DNA of 50,787 nucleotides from Iphinoe sp. HA4291-MV1. GTDB taxonomy: Bacteria; Cyanobacteriota; Cyanobacteriia; Cyanobacteriales; Nostocaceae. The DNA lies in assembly GCA_019359415.1 (NCBI GenBank), contig JAHHHH010000055.1, positions 1 through 50,787 on the forward strand, written 5' to 3'. The position numbers and the translations under genes are program-made. Numbering within the stretch: position 1 is the first letter of the stretch; every line of letters begins with the position of its first letter. The notes below the pieces were generated by a model. It was not told the origin of the DNA, made no database searches, and saw only the letters and a program-made list of their open reading frames with translations. Below are positions 27,364-35,028 of this stretch, piece after piece.

Positions 27364-27654
27364 GTTTGTGTTCTCCCTTGTTTAAACGAACTATATCTGA
27401 TGAGAGGTAGACTATGAGTGCTTGTTTTTTAAATCGTTTCTGATTTTCTCAGAACTTGTGGTCCCCAAAAAGTGGGGCTGATGGAATTTTAATAGAATTG
27501 CGATCGCTGAAACCTCCTTACTAATTGAGATTGGGCTTCTGACTTAAACAACATTGATGTTGTCAAACTGATACGAATCTTAATTTTTAGGCAAATTTCT
27601 TATAACTAGTGATTTTTGTGATAATACAAGAAATAGCACGCTTGTTTAAGCAAT

Positions 27655-28398
27655 ATGTCAAGTATAATACAACCCAAAAGTAGTGAACAGGCATCCCTCG
27701 GTTCACAAGAGTACTTTGGCGAGCAGTGGAAAGTCTATCAGAAAGTGCTCAATAATAATTACATGGGACACGGCGAGATTTACTGCATACTGCATGAATT
27801 ACTCGTTAGCTACTTTCAAAAACCCTTTAAAATGCTCGACCTTGGGTGTGGCGATGCCAGCTTTACTGCTCAAGTTTTATTAGATACTAATATTGTCTCT
27901 TATCAGGGCGTAGATCTTTCCATACCAGCACTGGAGATTGCTAAACAAAACATGGCAATCATACAGTGCGATACAACTTTTACCCAAGGCAATTTCTCTG
28001 AATTAGTTTCTCAATTGGTGCAAGGTCAGCAGGATAGATTCGATGCTATTCTAATGTCTTTTGCTCTCCACCACCTCCATCTTGAGCAAAAGGATTGTTT
28101 TATTGGTCAGCTTAAGAGCCTCCTTGCATCAGGTGGTATTTTTATTCTCATCGATATTGTTCGTCAAGAAGAAGAAGACCGCGAAAGTTATATTAGACGT
28201 TACCTAGAAGGTATACAGAAACATTGGTCTCTACTTACCCCTCAAGAGTATTCGATGGTTGAAAACCATATGTTATCGAGTGATTTTCCTGAAACTCAAC
28301 AAACTTTACAAGAAATCTCTCAAAAATATAATTTCACTCGGTTTGAATGCCTTTATTGCGATCCGCAGGATACCACACAATTGTTGTGCTTTTACTGA
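27655..28398 (+). CDS. Class I SAM-dependent methyltransferase
   Basis: A 247-residue methyltransferase. Motif I is MLDLGCGDASFTAQVL, motif II the acidic GVDLSIPALE, and motif IV FDAILMSFALHHLHLE. A C-terminal acidic and aromatic part ends in CDPQDTTQLLCFY. The substrate is unknown. It lies between chlB (divergent) and the CRISPR remnant and shows no functional link to either. Confidence 0.88.
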   Translation: MSSIIQPKSSEQASLGSQEYFGEQWKVYQKVLNNNYMGHGEIYCILHELLVSYFQKPFKMLDLGCGDASFTAQVLLDTNIVSYQGVDLSIPALEIAKQNMAIIQCDTTFTQGNFSELVSQLVQGQQDRFDAILMSFALHHLHLEQKDCFIGQLKSLLASGGIFILIDIVRQEEEDRESYIRRYLEGIQKHWSLLTPQEYSMVENHMLSSDFPETQQTLQEISQKYNFTRFECLYCDPQDTTQLLCFY

Positions 28399-28430
28399 TA
28401 AGACGGTGGATCGAATTCGTTTACAAAAAT

Positions 28431-28604
28431 CTTTACTGTCATCCCCTTGCGGGGAAGAGAGATGAGAGATTGATTAAATCAATCATCCAACATCTCACGG
28501 ATTAATGTTTCCGTCTCTGTTTGGAGTCAGTCTGGTAACAGTACTTGACTGTTAGTCAGCATATGACGGATGTTAGTTTCCGTCCCCTTGCGGGGTGTAA
28601 AAAG
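28431..28604 (+). CRISPR. Degenerate three-repeat CRISPR remnant
   Basis: Three related blocks lie about 70 bp apart. Their cores are CCCCTTGCGGGG at 28443, the decayed CTCTGTTTGGAG at 28515 and CCCCTTGCGGGG at 28584, the last two preceded by GTTTCCGT. The spacing suits 36-37-nt repeats with spacers of about 33-35 nt. Similar repeats in opposite orientation lie at 42078-42182, so the two remnants flank the cas operon. The repeats differ too much to be a recently active array. Confidence 0.6.
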
Positions 28605-29057
28605 TTAGCAATCAAGTATCCTTTTAATTTTTTCAAGATTATTGAAGGATTGCGTAACTTCCAATATATTTGTAGTGTAATATATATTCGCATTATCAGG
28701 TAGAGGTGTTTGATCTTTCGGATTTTCTAAATATCTGGCTTTACGACTCTCCCTTTCTAAGTACTGATAAGCTGTACGTAAATTTGGTTTACGTAATCTA
28801 TCGGCAAGATCTTTAACATATTTCCCGCGAGAGCTGTGGGGAGAGGGATGTGGATATTCACTCCTGATATCATACCCTCTAACACCAGCGTAATATTCTA
28901 CCCAATGCAGCGCTGCATAAAAGCACATGGTTACAGCCCAATCTGGATAATCATGCTCAACACTGTGTGCAGCTCGTTCGTTGCTTTCAGCTTGTTCTAG
29001 GTGACGCTCACAAGTCATTTCTGTATCAAAACTTGGGTAGAAGTCATCAATGTACAA
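28605..29057 (-). CDS. HEPN-like all-alpha protein, third gene of a cassette
   Basis: A 150-residue helical protein. DWAVTMCFYAALHWVEYYAG is the kind of long helix found in HEPN domains, and R65-SEYP-H70 fits the R-x4-6-H ribonuclease motif. The end (RTAYQYLERESRKARYL...LEVTQSFNNLEKI) is helical too. It overlaps the upstream gene by 11 bp. The HEPN assignment is by eye. If it is right, this would be an RNase toxin or accessory nuclease, with a neighbour as possible partner. It lies downstream of the type III CRISPR operon on the same strand but with a 400-bp gap before the cassette. Confidence 0.65.
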   Translation of the reverse strand: MYIDDFYPSFDTEMTCERHLEQAESNERAAHSVEHDYPDWAVTMCFYAALHWVEYYAGVRGYDIRSEYPHPSPHSSRGKYVKDLADRLRKPNLRTAYQYLERESRKARYLENPKDQTPLPDNANIYYTTNILEVTQSFNNLEKIKRILDC

Positions 29058-29526
29058 CTTTGAGACGAGAACTTGACCTAGTTTGTTTGCGTACCTCTAC
29101 AAGTTGTCTGTCATGAAAATCAGCAATTACCTTGGCAGTAGTGTCTTGAAGTGGAGAAAGCTTACTTACTACTTCAGCATCAAAATACCACTTTTCACTA
29201 CTATCATCCCGTAACTTCCATTCACATTCAATTACTACATTTTGCAGCTGCTCCCAGGCTTCATAGGATAATTTAGTTTCTGGCTGTAACTCTATTTCAA
29301 AGTCAATATCATGAAGGTTTGGGAACCTTGGGGCTACAGCCCTTACTCTTTTTACATTGTCTAAATTAGCTAATTTCTGTGCCAATTCTTGTATTCTAAT
29401 CACTACATCAGGATTAGCTGAACCATGCAAGCTAACTAAGCGTAAATTTGATGAAGAATCTTTCTTCTCCCAAATCGTATTGGAAAATCGTGAATTATTC
29501 TGTGTAAAGTTCCTGCTTGAAATCAT
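29047..29526 (-). CDS. Unrecognised alpha/beta protein, second gene of the HEPN cassette
   Basis: A 159-residue protein. Its Ser/Asn-rich first 30 residues look disordered. An alpha/beta core follows (DVVIRIQELAQKLANLD, then HDIDFEIELQ and WKLRDDSSEKWYFDAE). It overlaps the first gene by ATGA (29523-29526) and the third by 11 bp, indicating coupled translation. D73-x-D75 recalls the acidic pair of minimal nucleotidyltransferases that pair with HEPN proteins. However, the only Gly-Ser is 38 residues upstream, too far for the normal motif. No family assigned. Confidence 0.6.
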   Translation of the reverse strand: MISSRNFTQNNSRFSNTIWEKKDSSSNLRLVSLHGSANPDVVIRIQELAQKLANLDNVKRVRAVAPRFPNLHDIDFEIELQPETKLSYEAWEQLQNVVIECEWKLRDDSSEKWYFDAEVVSKLSPLQDTTAKVIADFHDRQLVEVRKQTRSSSRLKVVH

Positions 29527-29747
29527 TCCTCTTCCTTTAAAAATTCATTTAGATGGTTTCTCAAAAAGGCAGCGTGTTGTCGAGTAAATGCAAAATTTAT
29601 CGGATTTGCTGTTAATGCTGATTCTTGTTCACCATCTGTGAATGGGCTTTCTGACAGCATTCCTGCTATTAAAATTCGCTGTTCTTCATCGACTGCTACA
29701 CGTACACCAGTGACTAAGTACACTTTGCCATTACTTTGCTCACTCAT
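29523..29747 (-). CDS. Unrecognised small protein, first gene of the HEPN cassette
   Basis: A 74-residue protein from ATG 29747 (MSEQSNGKVYLVTGVRVAVDE). The longer frame from 29837 would add a leader that lies in the probable promoter. A beta-rich first half (LVTGVRV, RILIAGMLSE) is followed by a helix (RQHAAFLRNHLNEFLKEEE). It overlaps the next gene by ATGA. Its position and size suggest an adaptor or antitoxin role, which is inference only. Confidence 0.6.
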   Translation of the reverse strand: MSEQSNGKVYLVTGVRVAVDEEQRILIAGMLSESPFTDGEQESALTANPINFAFTRQHAAFLRNHLNEFLKEEE

Positions 29748-29903
29748 ACATTGCTCTTGATTTTCCTTTTGTCTGTGAACTGGAGAGCAAAAATGCTGTA
29801 GGTAGGCAATGCCGAATTGCAATTTGCTATCTCCCACATTGTATGATAGCCCTACTTCGAGTAGGGCTTACCCATACTCTAAACAACTTCTACAATTAGC
29901 AAA

Positions 29904-30077
29904 CTACGTTTTTAGAATGGACGTAGCTTTGAAAATTTGGGCTATAGGCGGAGTAGCAGGAAGTTTAGGTGTTACTTGAAACTGAGTAACAGAACTATAT
30001 TGTTTTTGAAACGATTGACAGTGCGTCGATGCTGAATACGAGTCTAGTACTGCAAAGTTTGACCTTGATTCATTCAT
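29904..30077 (-). CDS. Possible 57-residue peptide upstream of the HEPN cassette
   Basis: An open frame from ATG 30077 to TAG 29904 encodes MNESRSNFAVLDSY... ending AQIFKATSILKT, rich in Ser, Gln and Thr. An AAAGGA ribosome binding site sits about 10 nt before the ATG. It lies in the otherwise gene-free stretch 29748-30153, between the CRISPR operon and the HEPN cassette. It could be a leader peptide or chance. Confidence 0.35.
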   Translation of the reverse strand: MNESRSNFAVLDSYSASTHCQSFQKQYSSVTQFQVTPKLPATPPIAQIFKATSILKT

Positions 30078-30153
30078 AAAGCATTATTCCTTTGTAATTT
30101 CTACCTTAATTATACTGAAACATAAAGTTTGTTTTAATATACAAGTAAATCTT

Positions 30154-30840
30154 TTATACACATTTAACACTTTTAAGACTCCCGTCTTCCTTGAGAGATA
30201 CAATTTTCACCTGAACCGTCTGTCCTTCCTGAAGAACACTAGCTTTCTTGGGTTCCTTCTCGGTTAGCTTAATTGTCCCCAGAATTTCATAAGTGACCTT
30301 GTTACCATTGATTTTGGTAACTTTTGCCTCTAATATTTGGTCAATGTGAAACTCTTGCGATGGCGCAGAGCGCCCGCTTCCCTTCGGGACACTCCGTGAA
30401 CGCGATCGCACGACTTTGGCAATTTCTGTTTGACGTGTTGACTCTACAGGGGACGGGGTGGTAATTGCAATTTCTCCAATTGGTACACCAGCGTCTTTGT
30501 AGTAACGCATCAGGCGAGATACCCAACCTAAAATTTGCAGAATGGTGTAGGAATCTGCAACACTTTTGAGAGAATTACTACAAGCTTTCTCGATACTGCG
30601 GTAATAATCTGAAGTTCTGCCACTGTGTCCAATTTGTTTACCATGACTTACCAAGGTTTTTAAATACTTGAAAAACTGAGAATTTGCATCTGGTTTGTTA
30701 ACAACAGTACGCAGATAAGCAACTGCTTTCCCCAATTCGTTAACGTCTGTATTTTCTTTTACTAGGGTTTGAGCGATCGCATGAGCAATATCCCACTCTG
30801 CATCTGTCAATAATTCCGAGGAACATTCAACCATAGTCAT
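30154..30840 (-). CDS. CRISPR-operon protein with helical N-part and OB/S1-like tail
   Basis: A 228-residue protein, last gene of the effector operon, starting 2 bp after the upstream RAMP stop. Residues 1-130 are helical (LTDAEWDIAHAIAQTLV, AVAYLRTVVNK, ILQILGWVSRLMRYY). Residues 165-228 look like a small beta-barrel (HIDQILEAKVTKINGNKVTY, then GQTVQVKIVSL), possibly an RNA-binding S1/OB fold. The linker RSRSRSVPKGSGRSAPSQ is encoded by a GC-rich palindromic repeat (about 30361-30410) and appears inserted in frame. No known cas family recognised. Confidence 0.7.
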   Translation of the reverse strand: MTMVECSSELLTDAEWDIAHAIAQTLVKENTDVNELGKAVAYLRTVVNKPDANSQFFKYLKTLVSHGKQIGHSGRTSDYYRSIEKACSNSLKSVADSYTILQILGWVSRLMRYYKDAGVPIGEIAITTPSPVESTRQTEIAKVVRSRSRSVPKGSGRSAPSQEFHIDQILEAKVTKINGNKVTYEILGTIKLTEKEPKKASVLQEGQTVQVKIVSLKEDGSLKSVKCV

Positions 30841-30842
30841 AA

Positions 30843-31907
30843 TTAGTACATTCCTGATGGGGGTTCGCGGTCGGTTGGATAGCGCAGTACGGCTGTGAGT
30901 TCCTCTAGTTGGGGTTTTTGAATCAGGCGCGAGTGTGCCGTTTGAATATTTTTTTGTATAAATTGTTGTAATTTTTCTCCTGTCATCTCGTCAGAATCAT
31001 TGAGATTATAAGACGAGTAGCGCTGTTTCAGGTTTTGTGCTTGTAAGATTTTTTCCACAGTGACTGTCATTGTTCCCATACCAATCGGTTTCCCGCCTCC
31101 CACCTTTAAGGCGATGGGATTTTTGGAGTCTTGTCCTAAGACAATTAACAAAGTTCCTAACTCTTCTGGTAGTAAATTCTTGAAGTGCAACTGGGTTGTG
31201 AAAGTATACTCTCTTGCGGCTTGCTGTACAGGAATGCCAGCATTTTGTCCTTTATCAATTGCCCTGATAGTATGGTAGTAAAACTTCCGACCTGCAACTC
31301 TGCCTTGAATAAAGTATGCGCTGCTTTCATCTGGACGAGGACGATATAAGGAAGGCATAAATCCGGTGGAAAAGCCCATGCTTTCACACTTAGCATCGTT
31401 GAAATCAAGTAATCCTTGCCAATCTAACGCACCAAAAACCCGACTGGCTGGACAAAGTTGTTCTTTGTTGCGACAAGGTAGGCGTTCGGTAGGTATCTGA
31501 CTCCTATACTTGGAGGTAATGACCGCTAGAGTACTGTTGGTAATCGCTTCATAAACAGACCGGATGCAGCCTTTGAGAGAACTGCCACCAATTGTAAGCT
31601 TTTGGTTAACACCTTGTATCATTGTTTTAATGAGGGGAATGCGACTGCCAATGTCACTACCCATGACAACTACACCTGTGGAGACGTGGAGAGATGTCTG
31701 CACTTTTAGGGTAAGATATAAAGTACCGTGTAGGCGATCGCTCAAATATTTATGATGTCCAACAGGACGCTGTAGGTTAGGACGTTCCTTGGGAAAGGAG
31801 ACGAATGCATAAGGTTTTGGTGCAAGTTCAGGATTTGATGAACTAGCACTGCTAGGACGGTTAGGTCTGTTTGGTTGTTGAGGTCGTTGCGGACGATTTC
31901 CAGTCAT
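30843..31907 (-). CDS. Type III CRISPR RAMP protein (Cas7-like), 354 residues
   Basis: A RAMP-superfamily subunit of the effector backbone. After a Pro/Arg/Asn-rich N-terminal 50 residues it shows the Cas7 strand YLTLKVQTSLHVSTG, the loop VMGSDIGSRIPLIK with D85, then GGSSLKGCIRSVYE and CPASRVFGA. Near the end comes the glycine loop GGGKPIGMGTM. D85 sits where the target-cleaving aspartate of Csm3 lies, an inference from alignment by eye. Its ATG overlaps the Csx19-like gene stop by ATGA (31904-31907). Confidence 0.85.
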   Translation of the reverse strand: MTGNRPQRPQQPNRPNRPSSASSSNPELAPKPYAFVSFPKERPNLQRPVGHHKYLSDRLHGTLYLTLKVQTSLHVSTGVVVMGSDIGSRIPLIKTMIQGVNQKLTIGGSSLKGCIRSVYEAITNSTLAVITSKYRSQIPTERLPCRNKEQLCPASRVFGALDWQGLLDFNDAKCESMGFSTGFMPSLYRPRPDESSAYFIQGRVAGRKFYYHTIRAIDKGQNAGIPVQQAAREYTFTTQLHFKNLLPEELGTLLIVLGQDSKNPIALKVGGGKPIGMGTMTVTVEKILQAQNLKQRYSSYNLNDSDEMTGEKLQQFIQKNIQTAHSRLIQKPQLEELTAVLRYPTDREPPSGMY

Positions 31908-32452
31908 GGTTGCGTTACCTCCACAGTAAGGGCGATAAATTGCACAGTTGAGGTTTGATTATCAATAAAATAACGTTGAGCTAATTTTGGCTTATTGTTT
32001 TTTTCTTCCTTAATTTCTTCTTCTTGAAGTCGAATATCTAAGCTGTCGGGAAAAATGAGTTTTTTGGGAAAACGAGTTGTATCCGGACGATATCCATAAG
32101 CGGGATATGCATAAGGAGGATTATTAGGGTTTATCCGCCAAGGTTCTTTTTCTTCTTTGTTAATTGTTTCTTTGACTGGGATAAACTCATCATGGTTGTC
32201 AGCAATTGTGAGCAGCAACACTTCATAAGTATTTTGGCGCTTGTGCTTCCACCGCAGTTCAGATTTATGATTAAACATTTGTCCCTCAATCATGGGAAAG
32301 TCATCATTTATGGGTGGTTTTTCTAAAATTCCACTGACTTTATGAGTCCAACGTAAGAAATAATAGCTAGGTTCACTTATGAATTTTGGAATGAATTCTA
32401 GCAGTTGAGGTACTGATAAAAGTTCTTTTTTATAACCAACAAAAGGTTTCAT
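31904..32452 (-). CDS. csx19: Csx19-like type III-D CRISPR protein
   Basis: A 182-residue protein from ATG 32452, which overlaps the upstream RAMP stop by ATGA. The pattern YYFLRWTHKVSGILEKP, GQMFNHKSELRWKHKRQNTYEVLLLT and a terminal VQFIALTVEV strand resembles Csx19. Csx19 is a small subunit specific to type III-D complexes. A Lys/Glu-rich stretch (LQEEEIKEEKNNK) precedes the last strands. Identification is from memory of the family's F-x-x-x-x-E-L-R-W/L pattern and the operon context, so moderately sure. Confidence 0.65.
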   Translation of the reverse strand: MKPFVGYKKELLSVPQLLEFIPKFISEPSYYFLRWTHKVSGILEKPPINDDFPMIEGQMFNHKSELRWKHKRQNTYEVLLLTIADNHDEFIPVKETINKEEKEPWRINPNNPPYAYPAYGYRPDTTRFPKKLIFPDSLDIRLQEEEIKEEKNNKPKLAQRYFIDNQTSTVQFIALTVEVTQP

Positions 32453-33462
32453 TTTGCCCCCACCAGTAAACGACTCCAAGATTTGACAGAACGCTCAAAC
32501 AAATCTTTGACTGTACCTTCTCGCCAGGTGAGTTGCACTCCAAAACCCAAATCCATTTCTTGGGCTGCAGCTGGTGTATCTTGATGATCTTGTGTGGGAA
32601 AGCCATATAATTGTGCTTCTTGAGGTTCTAAAAATTCTCCTGCACCTAAGAGGAAAGTCTTAGACCATTTTTTCTCACTACCCAAAGCACAAATTTGTTG
32701 TTTATCTTCCGATAAAATACATCCAGGATATTGGACGACAGCTTGATTTAACTTCAACTGTACCGTACCCAAACCGCGAGATTTAGCAAAACCCAAGCCA
32801 AACCAACCATCATCTAAATCTCGCAACACTAAACCAATTAAACCTAACTGTGCAAGAGTAAAGTTTTTTAAATGAATTTTAGTATGGAATTCGCCAGCAG
32901 TGCAAACTTGATAGTTGAATGGACCCACTGCGACAGAACCAAATACCCGGTCAATTGCTACCCCGTTGCGTTCTTCAATTTTTAGAGGTTGAGATTTATC
33001 AGGATAAGCATCTTCTATTCTGACTCGGCTGGCGATGGAAGTATTGCCAAACATTTGGGAGATAAAGCATGATTGTTTATATAATTCTGCCCCTGGATGA
33101 GGATGTCGCTCCTCTAACTTCTTCTTTTTTTCACGGTTTTTCCAATCTTCAAGATAAAAATTCGGATTATTCTGTTTGTCTCTTTCGTCTAATAGATTAC
33201 TAGACCAAAGTTTTTGAGTATTTTCTGGTGGACGTTTTTCACTCCCTATAGTTCTAACAATTCGTTCTGCATGAGCGCGGATTGCTCCTTTTAAACTGCT
33301 TCCCGGTAAATATATAGAACGTCCTCCAGCATGATAAGTTTCCACAAATTCCATATCCGGCTTAGTTGGATCTGCACCTTCTTTACCAGATTTGATGAGA
33401 ATTGGACCATCAGGAATGAGAGTTATATCAATCGTGCAGTTATTAACAAATCTTTTATGCAT
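32449..33462 (-). CDS. Type III CRISPR RAMP protein (Csm3/Cas7-like), 337 residues
   Basis: Cas7-family backbone subunit: a first strand IDITLIPDGPILIKSG, an acidic loop GADPTKPDM with D31 and D36, then GRSIYLPGSSLKGAIRAHAERI. C-terminal to these are SQMFGNTSIASRVRIEDAY, ERNGVAIDR and the Gly-rich FAKSRGLGTVQL. It likely contacts crRNA and, through an acidic loop residue, cuts target RNA. The C-terminal 90 residues after the core are unusual for a plain Csm3. 30 bp separate it from the nuclease-like gene upstream. Confidence 0.88.
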   Translation of the reverse strand: MHKRFVNNCTIDITLIPDGPILIKSGKEGADPTKPDMEFVETYHAGGRSIYLPGSSLKGAIRAHAERIVRTIGSEKRPPENTQKLWSSNLLDERDKQNNPNFYLEDWKNREKKKKLEERHPHPGAELYKQSCFISQMFGNTSIASRVRIEDAYPDKSQPLKIEERNGVAIDRVFGSVAVGPFNYQVCTAGEFHTKIHLKNFTLAQLGLIGLVLRDLDDGWFGLGFAKSRGLGTVQLKLNQAVVQYPGCILSEDKQQICALGSEKKWSKTFLLGAGEFLEPQEAQLYGFPTQDHQDTPAAAQEMDLGFGVQLTWREGTVKDLFERSVKSWSRLLVGAK

Positions 33463-33492
33463 GACTAAATTTAGTTGGTAAGATCTGGAATA

Positions 33493-34113
33493 TTAAGCAG
33501 CTACCAGATTGTTGAGCTGCAATTCACACTGTTGAAAGACATAATTGACGACAGCAAAGAGTTTATCTATTTCTTGAATTGTGTAAAACGTGATGTTTCT
33601 CGTAAACACTTGTGCTTCTAGCTTCCCAAATTGCCAACGGTCACCATTAGACACAATTCCAAATATAGTTATTTTAAATTCGTCATTAAGCCGCTGTGCT
33701 GCTATCATTTCTGCTAAACATTGTGCCCATCCAGTTTCAAAGTTATCTTGCTTGGCTTCTACCAATATGAAGTATGGTTTGTCAAAAACAACTTTTCCTA
33801 AAGGAGAACGTTTCGCTAAAATATACTCAGGAAATCCTGATAATTTTTCGTCGTAGTTGAGTGAGTGATGACTCCATAAAATGAACTTACTACGGTAGCA
33901 TTTCCAAATCTCTTTGAGGACCGGATAAATCAGATTTTCACAAATAGCAAACTCTGAACTATCAACTACACCATCCCGCATCATGGTTTCTAAATCTTCC
34001 CGGAAGTAATCAGGGATATTAAATTCAACTTCCCCTACGAAATTAGCTTCGGTGTAGATAACTTGAAATGCTTTGAGAACTTCACCAATAGTTTTGTAAC
34101 TGCTGAAAGACAT
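33493..34113 (-). CDS. PD-(D/E)XK nuclease-like protein embedded in the CRISPR operon
   Basis: A 206-residue protein of a family I recall as common in cyanobacteria. The restriction-endonuclease-like core is FPEYILAKRSPLG (P95 E96), then KPYFILVEAKQDNFETGWAQCLAEMIAAQ with E119-A-K121, giving P-E...E-x-K and a conserved helix after it. It starts 2 bp after the stop of the Csm3-like gene upstream and ends 30 bp before the next RAMP, in the same orientation, so it is co-transcribed with the effector. It is not a standard type III subunit. It could be an accessory nuclease or a passenger. Confidence 0.75.
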   Translation of the reverse strand: MSFSSYKTIGEVLKAFQVIYTEANFVGEVEFNIPDYFREDLETMMRDGVVDSSEFAICENLIYPVLKEIWKCYRSKFILWSHHSLNYDEKLSGFPEYILAKRSPLGKVVFDKPYFILVEAKQDNFETGWAQCLAEMIAAQRLNDEFKITIFGIVSNGDRWQFGKLEAQVFTRNITFYTIQEIDKLFAVVNYVFQQCELQLNNLVAA

Positions 34114-34115
34114 AT

Positions 34116-35018
34116 TTACCTCTTCGCTTCAGTGTTCTTTTTATGAGATGCTTTACTCTCAAGATGTTCAATTAACTTTTGTACCCAATCGTCTTTAAAA
34201 TCCCGTGCATCTTCATAAGCACTCTTATCTCCCATAACCAATTTTTTGAGATAATCTAGTAATAACTGCGGTTGGTCTTCGGGATAGTCAAACCAAAGCA
34301 TATCGTTAATGTCCAGTTTAACAACACCCAATCCGCGTGATCGCCCACCACCCAAAGGTACCTGTTCTGTTTCAAACTGGTGCAAACCAATCATCAACAA
34401 TCCTAATTCCCATTCTTCAGCATTTTCTACCACAGCCTGAAAGTCAAACTGTGTCCCAGCAGGAACGACTTGGAAATCATACAGTTTACCGTCTGCGGCG
34501 GTTTCTGTATCTCGATCAATGGCGACACCATCTCTTTCTTGGTATTGTCCAAACCAGGTGTCAGGTACTATGGTTAAATCGCGGACTTGAAATTTACTGG
34601 CTAACCAGGGAGAACCAAAAAGATGAGAAATTAAGTCAGTTTCATCGATAATCTTTTTTGTCAGTAGTTCATCTCTTTTCGCGTTGCGTTCCTTCTCTGG
34701 ATACTGCTTAAGTTTTTCTTCGACTTCTTCTTTGATACCATTTTTACCATTGAGACGTTCGTTTGTGATTGACCATTCTGCTTCGATAGCAGGATTAGCA
34801 GCAAAACTTGGGTTGATACCACGGAGGAAACTTTCTAAGCGCGATCGCATTGCGCCTTTGAAGCTAGAACCTGGTATTAATGGTCTACCTAAAGCGTCTT
34901 TGATGACAGGTAAATCAGAACCAATTGGTTCGGTGGAACGTCCTGCACTAATACGTAATGCTGTTATTGTAGTTAGTGTGCCTGTGATTGTTAGGCGGTT
35001 TTTAAAAATGTCAAACAT
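34116..35018 (-). CDS. Type III CRISPR Csm3/Cas7-like RAMP protein, 300 residues
   Basis: The most typical Csm3-like subunit here. It has LTITGTLTTITALRISAGR, D35 in IGSDLPVIKDALGRPLIPG, GSSFKGAMRSRL, LISHLFGSPWLASKFQVRDL, ERDGVAIDRDTETA and the glycine loop PLGGGRSRGLGVVKL. D35 matches the aspartate of Csm3 that cleaves target RNA at 6-nt steps. A Lys/Glu-rich helix insertion occupies about residues 85-125. The gene lies 10 bp after the CARF gene stop. Confidence 0.9.
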   Translation of the reverse strand: MFDIFKNRLTITGTLTTITALRISAGRSTEPIGSDLPVIKDALGRPLIPGSSFKGAMRSRLESFLRGINPSFAANPAIEAEWSITNERLNGKNGIKEEVEEKLKQYPEKERNAKRDELLTKKIIDETDLISHLFGSPWLASKFQVRDLTIVPDTWFGQYQERDGVAIDRDTETAADGKLYDFQVVPAGTQFDFQAVVENAEEWELGLLMIGLHQFETEQVPLGGGRSRGLGVVKLDINDMLWFDYPEDQPQLLLDYLKKLVMGDKSAYEDARDFKDDWVQKLIEHLESKASHKKNTEAKR

Positions 35019-35028
35019 AGCTCACTTC

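Noticed and set aside
27655-28398. Methyltransferase as part of the CRISPR locus
   Set aside because: It is on the opposite strand, separated by the repeat remnant, and belongs to a generic SAM family with no known CRISPR role.
29047-29526. Minimal nucleotidyltransferase (MNT) partner for the HEPN-like protein
   Set aside because: D73-x-D75 is present, but the Gly-Ser is 38 residues upstream instead of about 10, so the MNT motif is not met.
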